Assembly (NCBI GenBank): GCA_903912795.1
Contig: CAIWIS010000741.1
Coordinates: 1 to 21,739 of the forward strand
Source: an uncultured Bacteroidales bacterium
GTDB lineage: Bacteria > Bacteroidota > Bacteroidia > Bacteroidales > Paludibacteraceae
Direction: 5' to 3'
DNA: 21,739 nt
The notes below the pieces were generated by a model, which worked only from the letters and a program-made list of their open reading frames with translations, searched no databases and was not told the DNA's origin. The position numbers were made by a program, and so were the translations under genes. Below are positions 1 to 9,026 of the stretch, piece after piece (the stretch's first letter is position 1; every line of letters begins with the position of its first letter).

Positions 1-2485
1 ATAAAGATTTTACTGTTAGTTCACCGTCCTTCAATCCTTTGCCTTTGGCAATCACTTTAACATCGCCAATCTCACCGGTTGAACGAACCGCAACACGAGC
101 CAAACCACCTGAAACCACAATTTCACTCGCTCCTCCAAGTTTCGCTGCACCACTTACTTTTACTGTTAAAGTTTCGTTGTATGTATAACATCGGTTCCCT
201 TTTGAATCCGTAATTTTCAAGTCGATATAGCTAATGTCTCGGCCATCGGCAATTAATTTATTTGATGCAGAAAGCAGTATCTGTTTAGGGATGCTGGCAG
301 TAAACCTTGCATCTGTCATTTTCTGGTTGCGAAAATTGCCTTTTGCTTCCAATTTTCCTCCCTTAAAATCAACATTTTTCCAAACCAACGGAGCGTTCTC
401 AATATCAGGAAATTCACTTTTACAAGAAACTCCCTTGCCTAGCGATTTGCCATTCAGAGTTAATTCTACATCCTTACAGTTGGTAAATACCACGACTTCG
501 TGTTTAGAACCCGAATCATGGTTCCAGTGCCCCAAAATATGCAAAACAGGATGGTCAGACCACATGGCCTCATAGAAGTAAAAAAGGTCTTTGGGCAGAC
601 GGTAATTATCAACAACTCCATGCAGATCCATCATTCCCGTGTCCGACGTATTAACATTCTGGTCCGCATCAGTAAATCTGCTGATAATTTTAGGAGAATA
701 ATGCGAATAATCGGTAAAGCACCACATGCTTCCACCGCAAAACCATGGACGCTGGTTAATCGTGTTCCAGTATTTTGCGTTCACCCGCCAGCCAGCCTGT
801 TCTCTTTCCCAGTCGCCACGTGCGAAAAAATAGTCGTTTAGAACACCTTCCGACATAATATGGACTCGGTTCGGAAAAATCTCTCGACAGTAGTCGGGAA
901 CAAATTCATAATTTTTACCAGTTTCAGGTGCAGTAAAGCTTTTTGTTAGAAAATTCATCGCTGCTCCGTTATACGCCACAATATCAGCAATCTTGGTAAG
1001 GCCTGCCAAATCGTTCTTCTGCCACTGCCCTCCCACGACCATCGATACCGGTCGGCCAGTATCAACATCTTTAAAAGTTTCAACCATCTTTTGAAGATGT
1101 CGTCGGAGGTATGGGTAATCCCCTGGATTAATCTTCCATGTTTCGAATCCTGGATAATTAGTTGACAGGTATCCCACTCCGGGCTTATAAGGTGGCGCTA
1201 TCATAATCTCGTTAACGGTATTCCAGATGATTATTGACGGATGATTTCCATGCTGGCGAACCAATTCACGAATCAACCTCGACGAGTTCTCGATAGCCTC
1301 TTCGCCTCCCGAGGGACGAACCGAACCATGCCAGTATGGCTGCTCTTCCATAACCATTATTCCCAGCTCATCGCAGGCATCCAGTGTCGCTTTTGGTCGC
1401 GGATAATGAGAGGCACGCATAAAATTACAACCCATCTGTTTCATCAGCTTCATATCTTCCGTATGAAACCGCTCTGGTAGAGCATTCCCTAAACCAGGGA
1501 AGTCTATGTGAATGTTGGCACCCTTGAGTTTGGTCGGCTTGCCGTTGAGAGTAAATCCCTTTTCGGAATCAAAATGAAAGAAGCGATATCCAATACGGTT
1601 TTCCTGCGAGTCGAGCACTTTTTCGCCTTCAAGTATTTCGGTCTTTAGGGTATAAAGAACAGGATTAATATCGGACCAGAGCTCCGGTTTAACTAAAGTA
1701 GGCAATTTAATTTCAATGGTGTTGGAGAGGCTATAACTGGATTTTAATTGCATTTTAGTGCTGGAAATCAGTCTTCCCTCAGGGGATGTCAAGGTATGCT
1801 TTACTGTAAGTATCGTACCATCAGATTTTGTCTCATCAAGGTATGTTTTGACCACAGTGGATGCTGATTCATTGCTTACTTCCGGGGTTCGTATCTCCAC
1901 ACCGGCACAAGAAATATAGGCATGTTCCCGAATATGCAGCCAGACAGACCTTGTAATCCCTCCATAACGGTTCCAGCCAATCCATTCCGGCATACCAGCC
2001 TTAATGGTATAACTATTATCAGCCCGAACCAGCATCGTATTTTTACCCTCTTTCAACAGTTCAGTAATATCATAAAGGTTTGAAAGAAACCCACCATCGT
2101 GTCCACCGGCATAGCCGCCGTTTACCCATACCTTATGACAATTGTTTACCCCTTCAAACTCAACAAGAAGCCGCTGCCCTTTTTGCAGTTGAGGTAGGAC
2201 AAAAACTTTTCGGTACCAGCCGCTTCCGATAAATGGATTGGGCAGACCCGGCCCCATATCCTCCGCATTCCATGTGTGAGGAAGAATCACTGGTTCCATT
2301 GTCATATTCCTTTCATTAAACTCAACCGGCCATTCTGCAGGGCTCTTTACAAAAGACCAATCCCTATTAAAATTCATTTTGGCAGGAAACGATTTGTCAG
2401 CCGCCAATGTTTCCCCCTGACCATAGACACCCACAGAGGTGAATGATAAAATGACTGCGATGATAGAAAATGTGAGTTTGTTCAT
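1..2485 (-). CDS. GH2 family beta-galactosidase-type exo-glycosidase (3' end cut by window edge)
   Basis: The minus-strand frame is open for 828 codons from the ATG at 2485 to the window edge with no stop, so the C-terminus is missing. It starts with a signal peptide (MNKLTFSIIAVILSF..., ending near VYGQ), so export is likely. Layout: N-terminal sugar-binding jelly roll at about residues 30-190 (SGWYRKVF, WIGWNRYGGI), an Ig-like domain at about 195-300, a TIM barrel at about 305-610 opening with LNGKPTKLKGANIHID, then Ig-like material from about 640, including ADGRDISYIDL, as in long Bacteroidota GH2 enzymes. The acid/base candidate is E426 in WNTVNE and the nucleophile candidate is E546 in MSEG, a spacing of 120 residues that is normal for GH2. 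Beta-galactosidase is the commonest activity for this architecture, but beta-glucuronidase or alpha-L-arabinosidase-type GH2 enzymes cannot be excluded. It is the most distal gene seen in the nine-gene run. Family call is firm; substrate is not. Confidence 0.93.
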   Translation of the reverse strand, partial: MNKLTFSIIAVILSFTSVGVYGQGETLAADKSFPAKMNFNRDWSFVKSPAEWPVEFNERNMTMEPVILPHTWNAEDMGPGLPNPFIGSGWYRKVFVLPQLQKGQRLLVEFEGVNNCHKVWVNGGYAGGHDGGFLSNLYDITELLKEGKNTMLVRADNSYTIKAGMPEWIGWNRYGGITRSVWLHIREHAYISCAGVEIRTPEVSNESASTVVKTYLDETKSDGTILTVKHTLTSPEGRLISSTKMQLKSSYSLSNTIEIKLPTLVKPELWSDINPVLYTLKTEILEGEKVLDSQENRIGYRFFHFDSEKGFTLNGKPTKLKGANIHIDFPGLGNALPERFHTEDMKLMKQMGCNFMRASHYPRPKATLDACDELGIMVMEEQPYWHGSVRPSGGEEAIENSSRLIRELVRQHGNHPSIIIWNTVNEIMIAPPYKPGVGYLSTNYPGFETWKINPGDYPYLRRHLQKMVETFKDVDTGRPVSMVVGGQWQKNDLAGLTKIADIVAYNGAAMNFLTKSFTAPETGKNYEFVPDYCREIFPNRVHIMSEGVLNDYFFARGDWEREQAGWRVNAKYWNTINQRPWFCGGSMWCFTDYSHYSPKIISRFTDADQNVNTSDTGMMDLHGVVDNYRLPKDLFYFYEAMWSDHPVLHILGHWNHDSGSKHEVVVFTNCKDVELTLNGKSLGKGVSCKSEFPDIENAPLVWKNVDFKGGKLEAKGNFRNQKMTDARFTASIPKQILLSASNKLIADGRDISYIDLKITDSKGNRCYTYNETLTVKVSGAAKLGGASEIVVSGGLARVAVRSTGEIGDVKVIAKGKGLKDGELTVKSL

Positions 2486-2495
2486 GTGTTTATTT

Positions 2496-2609
2496 TTAAG
2501 GTTTAGTTTTTTTTGTTTTATTATGCCAGATCAAATTTGTTTGTATTTCTTTCACATAAAAGTTGTCATTGATTGCTAAAAGCTCTTTAATAAATTCTGA
2601 CCCTTGCAT
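2496..2609 (-). CDS. possible small ORF (37 aa), unknown
   Basis: An ATG at 2609 opens a 37-codon frame ending in TAA at 2496, ten bases before the GH2 start codon. The peptide begins MQGSEFIKELLAINDNFYVK and ends in a lysine-rich tail (HNKTKKTKP). It has no signal peptide or membrane segment. The composition looks protein-like, with an amphipathic N-terminal half and few runs, but no family is recognised. It could be a leader peptide, the remnant of a longer gene, or chance. The frame is closed upstream by a stop two codons before the ATG region, so it is not an extension of a neighbouring gene. Confidence 0.2.
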   Translation of the reverse strand: MQGSEFIKELLAINDNFYVKEIQTNLIWHNKTKKTKP

Positions 2610-2650
2610 TCTATTTCAAACTTCACTTTAAACCATTGTAAAGCCCTCTT

Positions 2651-4915
2651 TTATTTTGTGAAAATTATATCCTTTTCTCTTGAAGAAGGTGTCACGATTA
2701 ATTTTTCTATTTTACCATTTTTATACACACATTCAATTGTAGTGCTGAATGGAGCATGGAGTTTGAAATTGACATCCCAATCCTTCGGCCACGCTGGGAA
2801 CAATCTAATTTCTTTATCATCGCATTGCAACAACATGTTTTGTGTTGTTCTCAACAATACTCCTCCATGATCCTGGTCTGGTGTCCAATCGTAATTTGGT
2901 CCCCAAAAAGCAGGAAAACGTTGTCCTTTATCCCAATGACTTGCTCTATCGATTATTCCTTTTTGGGCTTCGTCGGTTAAACCCAAAAGAGCCGCAAACA
3001 AATCATCTTGTCTCCAACCGAAATTCCCTTTCGGGTCACGTGCATTATAGGCATTAATTCCCATCTCTATTTCAGGTTTCCCCAATCCATAAAGTTTAAA
3101 AGGATATACTGCATAAAGCTCAGGATTTTCTGCGTTGTGTTTATTTTTAAACACATCAGCAGGGGCAAGCATGTTCTTCCCATCTACAACATGAGCTGGA
3201 ACCGACGGTAAGATTTTAGTCAATCTTTGTGTTAAGACTTTAAGGTCTTTTGAAACAATTTTTTCCGGCATATTACCAATTATCTTTACAAGATAATTCA
3301 TCCCTGCGACTTCGGGCAGTGCATTTGTACATTCCCACCAAGTTTCAAGGGCTTGTGATGGTTCAAATTTTAATTTGCCTCTTTCGTCCAACTTATAATG
3401 TTGTTCAAAAAACAACATTACTTCATAAGCCATTGGAATGAGTTTCTCCCTGGCAAATTTTTCGTTCTGAGTGTATAAATAATATTCATACATCAATGTT
3501 ACAAGTTCAAGGCCTGATACCCACTCGTATTTATGGTGGCCTCTCCACTGAATTCTATCGGGCATATCATCAATATATTTATCACCCCACGCCTCAGTAA
3601 ATACTGCACCCCAGGGGTAAGCACATTCTGCGAAATAAGCTCCGTCGTGTTTGAAGGCCATTTTCGCTCTATATTTTGCAAGTGGCAACTGGTTAAAATA
3701 CATTTTAAAAAAAGGCTGCATCATATCAAAATCACCACTTGCAGGCATAGATAGTACAGGTAAACGGGTGTTTTGCCACCAGTATCCTTGACCCCATCTG
3801 CGATAATCGGCAAAACCTTCCTTGTCTTTATTTTCAACTGTAAAAATAGAGCCGTTAAATTTGATAGGATAGTTTCCTCGACCTGCACATGCGTTTATAA
3901 ATCTTTGCAAAGTGTACCCTCTTGTTAAAACGTCTCCTTGTTTTTCCGTACCATTTTGCGTTTCTGTAGTTGCATTGGCCGAAATATCAATCCAACTTCT
4001 ATTCCAAAATTTCGCCCACCATTCTTTGTGCAATTTGAAATTATTTTGAACAACTATTTTGTTGTTTTTATTGGATATTTTCTCAACGTTTGCTAACCAT
4101 TTTTCAGGAGTAGAGGGTTGTTCTGTTAAAACAGCTATTGTTAAATTTATTTCTTTTCCCGAATTACTGACTAGTGTTTTATCATCTTTTTTCTCAAATC
4201 CGGAACCGCTCATTAATGCTCCAAATGTTGCTTTTTTTAAAGGGTTAACGACATTAAAACCATCTAATCCCTGTTGTTTTAGATTTGTATAAAATCCTTG
4301 CAATTCAGGGTTGTGATGATACCAACCGACTTTGTTGGGAACACTCAACAACACATCGGGTTTAGTTATGATAGGACCATAAATTTTAGTGAAATAGTTT
4401 ATATCACTGAGAAAATCGGTGAATTCACCACCAGTTACGCTTCTTTCTTTATCTCTCCATATTTCAGTTTGAGCAGTAATTACAGCCGTTTCATCAACCA
4501 AAGCATCAACGTGAATAACAGGATTGTTTGCGTCAACCCAAATTGTGAATTTTGAAATTTTATTTCCGCTTCCTGCTTTTATCTCTATAAGTCCATTACT
4601 CAAATTCAATGTTTGTACAAATGGATTGCTCTCCGTAAACGGATTTGGACTAATATTTATCTTGATTTTTCCAATTTTTAACAGTCTGCCATTTTCTTCC
4701 CAGGCGTCCGTTTTACTGATATAGAAGCAAATGTTACCTTCTTTTTCTGCCCACAAATTAAGCCCTATATCTCCATTGCCCAAAGGCATAGACCCCATGG
4801 AATTATTACTAGGCGATGTCCAGACTACGTTGTTTCTCTCTATGTTCTGTGCTGAAATTTGTAATGACAGCAGTAGGAATAGTGCAATTAGTTTTGTTTT
4901 CATTTGGATTCTCAT
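2651..4915 (-). CDS. DUF5703-type six-hairpin glycosidase (GH95-related)
   Basis: A 754-residue exported protein with signal peptide (KTKLIALFLLLSLQISAQ). The ATG at 4903 (MKTK...) would give an equally good signal peptide and may be the true start. The N-terminal beta-sandwich, about residues 25-280, carries the MGSMPLGNGDIGLNLWAE pattern of the DUF5703 domain found before GH95-like enzymes. The rest, about 300-670, looks like an (alpha/alpha)6 barrel: WWAKFWNRSW, NTRLPVLSMPASGDF near 385, HDGAYFAECAYPWG near 424. The C-terminal strand region (LLQCDDKEIRLFPAWPKDW) matches the end of GH95 proteins. These families include alpha-L-fucosidases and alpha-L-galactosidases, but the specificity of DUF5703 proteins is not set, so the substrate is open. 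It lies 99 bases after a second, divergent GH95-like gene in the same operon. Superfamily placement is fairly sure; the reaction is inferred to be hydrolysis of a side-chain sugar in the periplasm. Confidence 0.82.
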   Translation of the reverse strand: MRIQMKTKLIALFLLLSLQISAQNIERNNVVWTSPSNNSMGSMPLGNGDIGLNLWAEKEGNICFYISKTDAWEENGRLLKIGKIKINISPNPFTESNPFVQTLNLSNGLIEIKAGSGNKISKFTIWVDANNPVIHVDALVDETAVITAQTEIWRDKERSVTGGEFTDFLSDINYFTKIYGPIITKPDVLLSVPNKVGWYHHNPELQGFYTNLKQQGLDGFNVVNPLKKATFGALMSGSGFEKKDDKTLVSNSGKEINLTIAVLTEQPSTPEKWLANVEKISNKNNKIVVQNNFKLHKEWWAKFWNRSWIDISANATTETQNGTEKQGDVLTRGYTLQRFINACAGRGNYPIKFNGSIFTVENKDKEGFADYRRWGQGYWWQNTRLPVLSMPASGDFDMMQPFFKMYFNQLPLAKYRAKMAFKHDGAYFAECAYPWGAVFTEAWGDKYIDDMPDRIQWRGHHKYEWVSGLELVTLMYEYYLYTQNEKFAREKLIPMAYEVMLFFEQHYKLDERGKLKFEPSQALETWWECTNALPEVAGMNYLVKIIGNMPEKIVSKDLKVLTQRLTKILPSVPAHVVDGKNMLAPADVFKNKHNAENPELYAVYPFKLYGLGKPEIEMGINAYNARDPKGNFGWRQDDLFAALLGLTDEAQKGIIDRASHWDKGQRFPAFWGPNYDWTPDQDHGGVLLRTTQNMLLQCDDKEIRLFPAWPKDWDVNFKLHAPFSTTIECVYKNGKIEKLIVTPSSREKDIIFTK

Positions 4916-5014
4916 CTTAGGCTTTTATTTTACTGTTTCTGACAATTTAGATTGGAACCGGTAAGTTCCATTCTATTTTTGGATCTTCCTTTTTTCTAAA
5001 AAACTAAAACAATT

Positions 5015-7510
5015 TTAGGGTTGAAATACCACAGTCTCTCCTTTTACAGTCTGCATTTCAACGATTGAGGATGAGAATGACTTTTTGCCACCAGAAGAGG
5101 ATATAGCTCCTCCTTTTGTCCAAGGCAAAATTATCTTCAACACACCTCCCACTTCGCTAGTCACTTTTATCTCATTTACTTTTCCATTTTTCAACGATGC
5201 ACTTACCAGAAAGGCGCCAACGGCACGCAGATTCTGAAATTCGGCATCCTTGTCCATCGGCCAGTTGGGGAAAAGTCTGATGGTGCCATTATAGCTTTGC
5301 ATCAGACATTCGTTGACTACGACCGGTAAAGCGAAGTTCTCGAACCAAATACCCTTTTTATCCATGAAACCATAATCGGTTGCATCATTGTATCGGCCAT
5401 TCACCTGCATTACCCTGTCTGAAGTTGCACCATTGGGCATCATTGAATAATTTACCTGTCGCTTAAACCTTTCCAAATCAAGCATTTCGATGCGGGCAGC
5501 TTGTAAGTTAATGAATACCAAATCGTTTCCTCCTTCGTTTTGCTGATTGAGGAAAGTATTCTTCAAAAGCGTTTGGGTTTCAACATCTGAATGAATGCTG
5601 TAATCTTCTCCGGGGAATACCGACATCAATGGATTGGGCGTATTGTAAACCACCTCGGAATGTTCTTCGGGGGCGGAAACTAGCACTTTCCCGAATTCTT
5701 TTGAAACAGCTGTTGGGTAAGCAGGGAAACGTGATAAAATCAGTTTGATGTTTCCGAGCAATGCAACTTCCTGTTTCTCAATTTTCAAGACTTTTGTAGC
5801 CTCCGCAAACGCCTTGAAAATGAATTTCGTAAGGGTGAGATCAACATTGCAATCGAAATTGTATTTAAAACCTGGACGAAGCCCATACAGTTCGGGAGGT
5901 ACTGTTGGGAAAATGTGAAATTTGTCATCTTTCCACTGTGGTCCGCTTGCTTCAGGTCTTTTCATATAGGCGACCAAAAATTCAACTGCTGCCTTCATAG
6001 GACCAAATGCCCTGTTTCTGAGAAATTCAACGTCTCCAGAATAGAGATAGTGCCACCACAAACCCTGAACTGCCCAGGGAGTTTCGCAAATCTCCCAACC
6101 CCAGGTTGGAACAGGGTATGGATTCATAGTCATATCAAGAGGATAAGCGCTGTGGGGGAAATAAGCACCCGGCAATTGGTAATATTCTTTTGCCCAGTGC
6201 TTGCTCACAGGCATCAATTTTTCAATCAGGTTCACATAAGGCAGGTTTTTCTCCAGATGGTTACTCGAAAAGGTTACCCAAAAAGGTTGCTGCGTATTGT
6301 AATTCATGTGGTAATCGCCATGCCAAGAGGTTCCAATGGTATTGTAACTCCAGTTTGCAAAAAGACCGGGTGTTGTGGCTCCATCTTTGGTAGCACAATT
6401 CAGGAAATAGAGATTCCGGTACCACATTTGTTCCAAAAACTGATCGTCAAGGATGACGCCCGATTTGCTCCAGTAATCTTTCCAAATTTGATGGTTCTTG
6501 TTCAAAACTAATAGCAAATTTTCGTTGTTGGGAATAGCTTTTTCTGATAAATCATATTCGACCTCACTGTTCAATCCTTCCTGAAGTGAAATTAAACCTG
6601 TAAAACCCGGTTTTTTCTTGATTCCTGCTTCCATGGGTGCCATTGCCTGCTGATTGCCATTCCAGTTGATTCTTGAATTTTTCTCCAATGAGCAATTCAA
6701 GGCTGCAGTCAGGCGGAACGCCTTGTCTTTCGGATGTCCTTTTGACGCATCGTATTTTTCCGGTTCCAAAAAGGGCAATGTCTGACGAAAAGCGATTACT
6801 CCATTTCCCAGATTCTCTTCTATTTTTGTCTTTGGAAACTCTTTCGGGGTCGAGGGGTCTGGAATCACTTTTATACGATCAAAGATATTATCACAAGAAT
6901 TGCCTTGTTGATCGACCAGACGGAACCATACCTGATCTTTAACCATATCGGTAAAAATTTGCAGAACTATTTTTTTCTTATCCTTGGTAAGCAAATACAC
7001 TTCACAAATCCCATTGGAAACATCCAATTTGTGTCCCATCATTTCGGCGTTCCGACGGTCGAAACCCAACAGCACAGAGCCACAGGGGTATGGACGCGGG
7101 TACGGTTTGGCGTAATTTTCACGAGTCATCTTTTGGTATTCGTTGTACCATGCATTATCTGTTAGTAACTTCAAAGTATCCGGAATTGCTTTCACCTTGT
7201 TGAATATCTCCTGAAAGTTTCCAATCTTCTCCCTATTGTTCTCAGCAAGGCGGATATCCCATACATTGTTGTGACCGAAATATAGTACCACCGCATCGGG
7301 ACGGGTAGTTACTATTACACCCATTGCACCGTTACCAAGAATGGCTCCTTCAAAAAAATCGGTGGCTGGCCGATCATTGGTAAGGGAATGTAGTTTGGCT
7401 CTTTCGTAAGGGCTAAATAATTCTTGTGATTTTGCATCTGAGGTTCCAATTAGGATCATCAGATAAACCATGATTGAGTAAATCGTGCTTTTCATTAATT
7501 TAGTATTCAT
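5015..7510 (-). CDS. GH95-like alpha-L-fucosidase/galactosidase-type glycosidase
   Basis: An 831-residue protein with an N-terminal signal region (hydrophobic run IYSIMVYLMILIGTSDA; alternative start at M6). The N-terminal beta-sandwich contains FFEGAILGNGAMGV near residue 53, the GH95-family opening. In the (alpha/alpha)6 region, TSWHGDYHMNYNTQQPFW holds N403 and N405, matching the Asn-x-Asn pair that positions the catalytic water in the GH95 fucosidase AfcA. The C-terminus (CLMQSYNGTIRLFPNWP) is also GH95-like. Family activities are inverting hydrolysis of alpha-1,2-L-fucosyl or alpha-L-galactosyl groups; which applies here is not visible. The acid residue was not assigned. It starts only 7 bases after the stop of the alginate-lyase-like gene, so translation is probably coupled. 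It is longer and clearly different from its DUF5703 neighbour, so the two are not a recent duplication. Confidence 0.85.
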   Translation of the reverse strand: MNTKLMKSTIYSIMVYLMILIGTSDAKSQELFSPYERAKLHSLTNDRPATDFFEGAILGNGAMGVIVTTRPDAVVLYFGHNNVWDIRLAENNREKIGNFQEIFNKVKAIPDTLKLLTDNAWYNEYQKMTRENYAKPYPRPYPCGSVLLGFDRRNAEMMGHKLDVSNGICEVYLLTKDKKKIVLQIFTDMVKDQVWFRLVDQQGNSCDNIFDRIKVIPDPSTPKEFPKTKIEENLGNGVIAFRQTLPFLEPEKYDASKGHPKDKAFRLTAALNCSLEKNSRINWNGNQQAMAPMEAGIKKKPGFTGLISLQEGLNSEVEYDLSEKAIPNNENLLLVLNKNHQIWKDYWSKSGVILDDQFLEQMWYRNLYFLNCATKDGATTPGLFANWSYNTIGTSWHGDYHMNYNTQQPFWVTFSSNHLEKNLPYVNLIEKLMPVSKHWAKEYYQLPGAYFPHSAYPLDMTMNPYPVPTWGWEICETPWAVQGLWWHYLYSGDVEFLRNRAFGPMKAAVEFLVAYMKRPEASGPQWKDDKFHIFPTVPPELYGLRPGFKYNFDCNVDLTLTKFIFKAFAEATKVLKIEKQEVALLGNIKLILSRFPAYPTAVSKEFGKVLVSAPEEHSEVVYNTPNPLMSVFPGEDYSIHSDVETQTLLKNTFLNQQNEGGNDLVFINLQAARIEMLDLERFKRQVNYSMMPNGATSDRVMQVNGRYNDATDYGFMDKKGIWFENFALPVVVNECLMQSYNGTIRLFPNWPMDKDAEFQNLRAVGAFLVSASLKNGKVNEIKVTSEVGGVLKIILPWTKGGAISSSGGKKSFSSSIVEMQTVKGETVVFQP

Positions 7511-7517
7511 TTTTTTT

Positions 7518-8996
7518 CTAATTTATAAAAATTTTATGATTGCTGACTCCTGTATTTGTTAAAACTCGAACAAGGTTAAAATTATGCGAATAATTGGTCA
7601 TGTCAACTTCAGTTTTACCTTCAAAATTTCCTTTAAGGATTATTTGACCGGAAGGGCTTAATACCTGAAAATTTGACATTCCTGAATCTATTGTTTCAAT
7701 GTATAAGTTTCTTTTGGCTGGGTTTGGATAAACTTTGTTACAACTCTTATTATCACTTGGTTGGTAAATCTGGTCAATATCCGACACATCGAACTGACTA
7801 CCATGAGTGAGCGTTTCCCATTTGGAAACCCAATGATAAGCGGTCTTTGGCCGGGTGATTAAAATCATTTGTTTAGTGTAAGGTAAATCTATTCCCAAAC
7901 GTTTGTGTAAGTGCAAATATGCAATTTCCCAGCAAGTTTTTCCTCCTCCTGTTGGCGGTTTAATGCCGTTGGCATCGGATGCACCTGCAATTACTTTCCC
8001 GTCACATATATTAGCAGGCACTGCCACAGCGCCGGTCATCCAACTTCCATGTAATTCCATAAAATCCGACAATCGCTTTTTCTCCCCTGAGAATAGATCA
8101 ATTCCCTGTTTCCAGGCTGTTTCGGCTGCATAAATCATTGAATTGTAGCCCAAACCAAGATGACCAAGGTCACGACAGGTTTCCATAGCCAGTCCATTGA
8201 TGTAGGCCGTACTGGTGGCAGTACTCCTCCAGATAGTTTCAGTCTGAGTTTCAGTTTTATTAGGAATACTTACCGGTTTCGGTCCATCCGTATCCTGATA
8301 AATGTATGTTTTAACCCGAACTTTCCAACGATCAACCGCCTTAGTAAAAAGAACCCTGTCATTTTTAAAAACAGCAATGGCAATGTGTGCTTCAATTGCA
8401 GATTGTATCCAATTGTTTCCCGACATGGTTTCATCCAGTGTATACGGAAGAAATTTATCGAGTAAGGTGTTGAACTTTGCGATATCGCTATCCTTAAAAC
8501 CAGCATTCGAATAGCGAAGTATTTCGGCACCGTTTACATACCAAGGAGTTGCCCACGATACCACCAAACGAGCATTCGAGTTTGTATTTTGCTGATAAAC
8601 ATCCGACCATGCATTAATAATTTCTATGGCTTTGTTTGCATATTGAATACTGTCGGAGAAATACCACATCAGGGACAGTGAATAAACAGCCATCCCATCA
8701 TCAACAATATTGTTGCAACCAATATTTGGATTGTTGTACGAACCGCATTCAACGATGGCAAAGGGTTGAGATTTATAGTTCAGCGAAGAATATGAGGATG
8801 TTTTCAGTTTTACGAAGGCAGTTTTCCAAGGTTCTTGTCCCTCCTTAATCTTTGATTTGATAAAGTCCAATTCAGTCTTGTTATTTAGAATACCAGGATG
8901 AATAAAAGATTGCCCGGAACTAACAAAACTTATGGCACAAAAAATGCCGGTAAATATAATTTTCAACATCGGATTTAAAGCATTCGATTTTCTCAT
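7518..8996 (-). CDS. alginate-lyase-superfamily protein with T9SS sorting domain
   Basis: A 492-residue exported protein (signal peptide ending near SFVSSGQ). Residues about 30-400 resemble the alginate_lyase (alpha/alpha)n-barrel family: SWATPWYVNGAEILRYS at 147-163, GNNWIQSAIEAHIAIAVF at 193-210, and METCRDLGHLGLG at 271-283 with R275, D276 and H279. The family contains beta-elimination enzymes acting on uronic acid polymers (PL5 and relatives such as PL38). Here the Asn-His pair expected for classical PL5 enzymes is Asn195-Trp196, so a different lyase or a non-alginate substrate is likely. Residues about 420-492 form a T9SS C-terminal sorting domain (VYPNPAKRNLYIETIDSG...), which predicts cell-surface attachment or secretion. 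It sits 30 bases after the FN3 esterase and 7 bases before the GH95-like gene. A uronate-cleaving role is inferred from fold and context. Confidence 0.83.
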   Translation of the reverse strand: MRKSNALNPMLKIIFTGIFCAISFVSSGQSFIHPGILNNKTELDFIKSKIKEGQEPWKTAFVKLKTSSYSSLNYKSQPFAIVECGSYNNPNIGCNNIVDDGMAVYSLSLMWYFSDSIQYANKAIEIINAWSDVYQQNTNSNARLVVSWATPWYVNGAEILRYSNAGFKDSDIAKFNTLLDKFLPYTLDETMSGNNWIQSAIEAHIAIAVFKNDRVLFTKAVDRWKVRVKTYIYQDTDGPKPVSIPNKTETQTETIWRSTATSTAYINGLAMETCRDLGHLGLGYNSMIYAAETAWKQGIDLFSGEKKRLSDFMELHGSWMTGAVAVPANICDGKVIAGASDANGIKPPTGGGKTCWEIAYLHLHKRLGIDLPYTKQMILITRPKTAYHWVSKWETLTHGSQFDVSDIDQIYQPSDNKSCNKVYPNPAKRNLYIETIDSGMSNFQVLSPSGQIILKGNFEGKTEVDMTNYSHNFNLVRVLTNTGVSNHKIFIN

Positions 8997-9026
8997 TATT
9001 TTATTTATTCTAGAATATTCATTTTA

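Noticed and set aside
4953..4970. Inverted repeat TGGAAC/GTTCCA between the GH95-like and DUF5703 genes
   Set aside because: The stem is only 6 bases with no T run; too weak for a terminator, and no operator family is recognised.
5005..5019. CTAAAA-TTG-TTTTAG followed by a T run, overlapping the stop of the GH95-like gene
   Set aside because: The stem is almost all A-T and overlaps the stop codon; it is unlikely to terminate transcription.
5915..6511. 198-codon plus-strand open frame opposite the GH95-like gene
   Set aside because: It lies wholly inside a well-supported minus-strand gene, has no recognisable family motif and looks like an antisense shadow.
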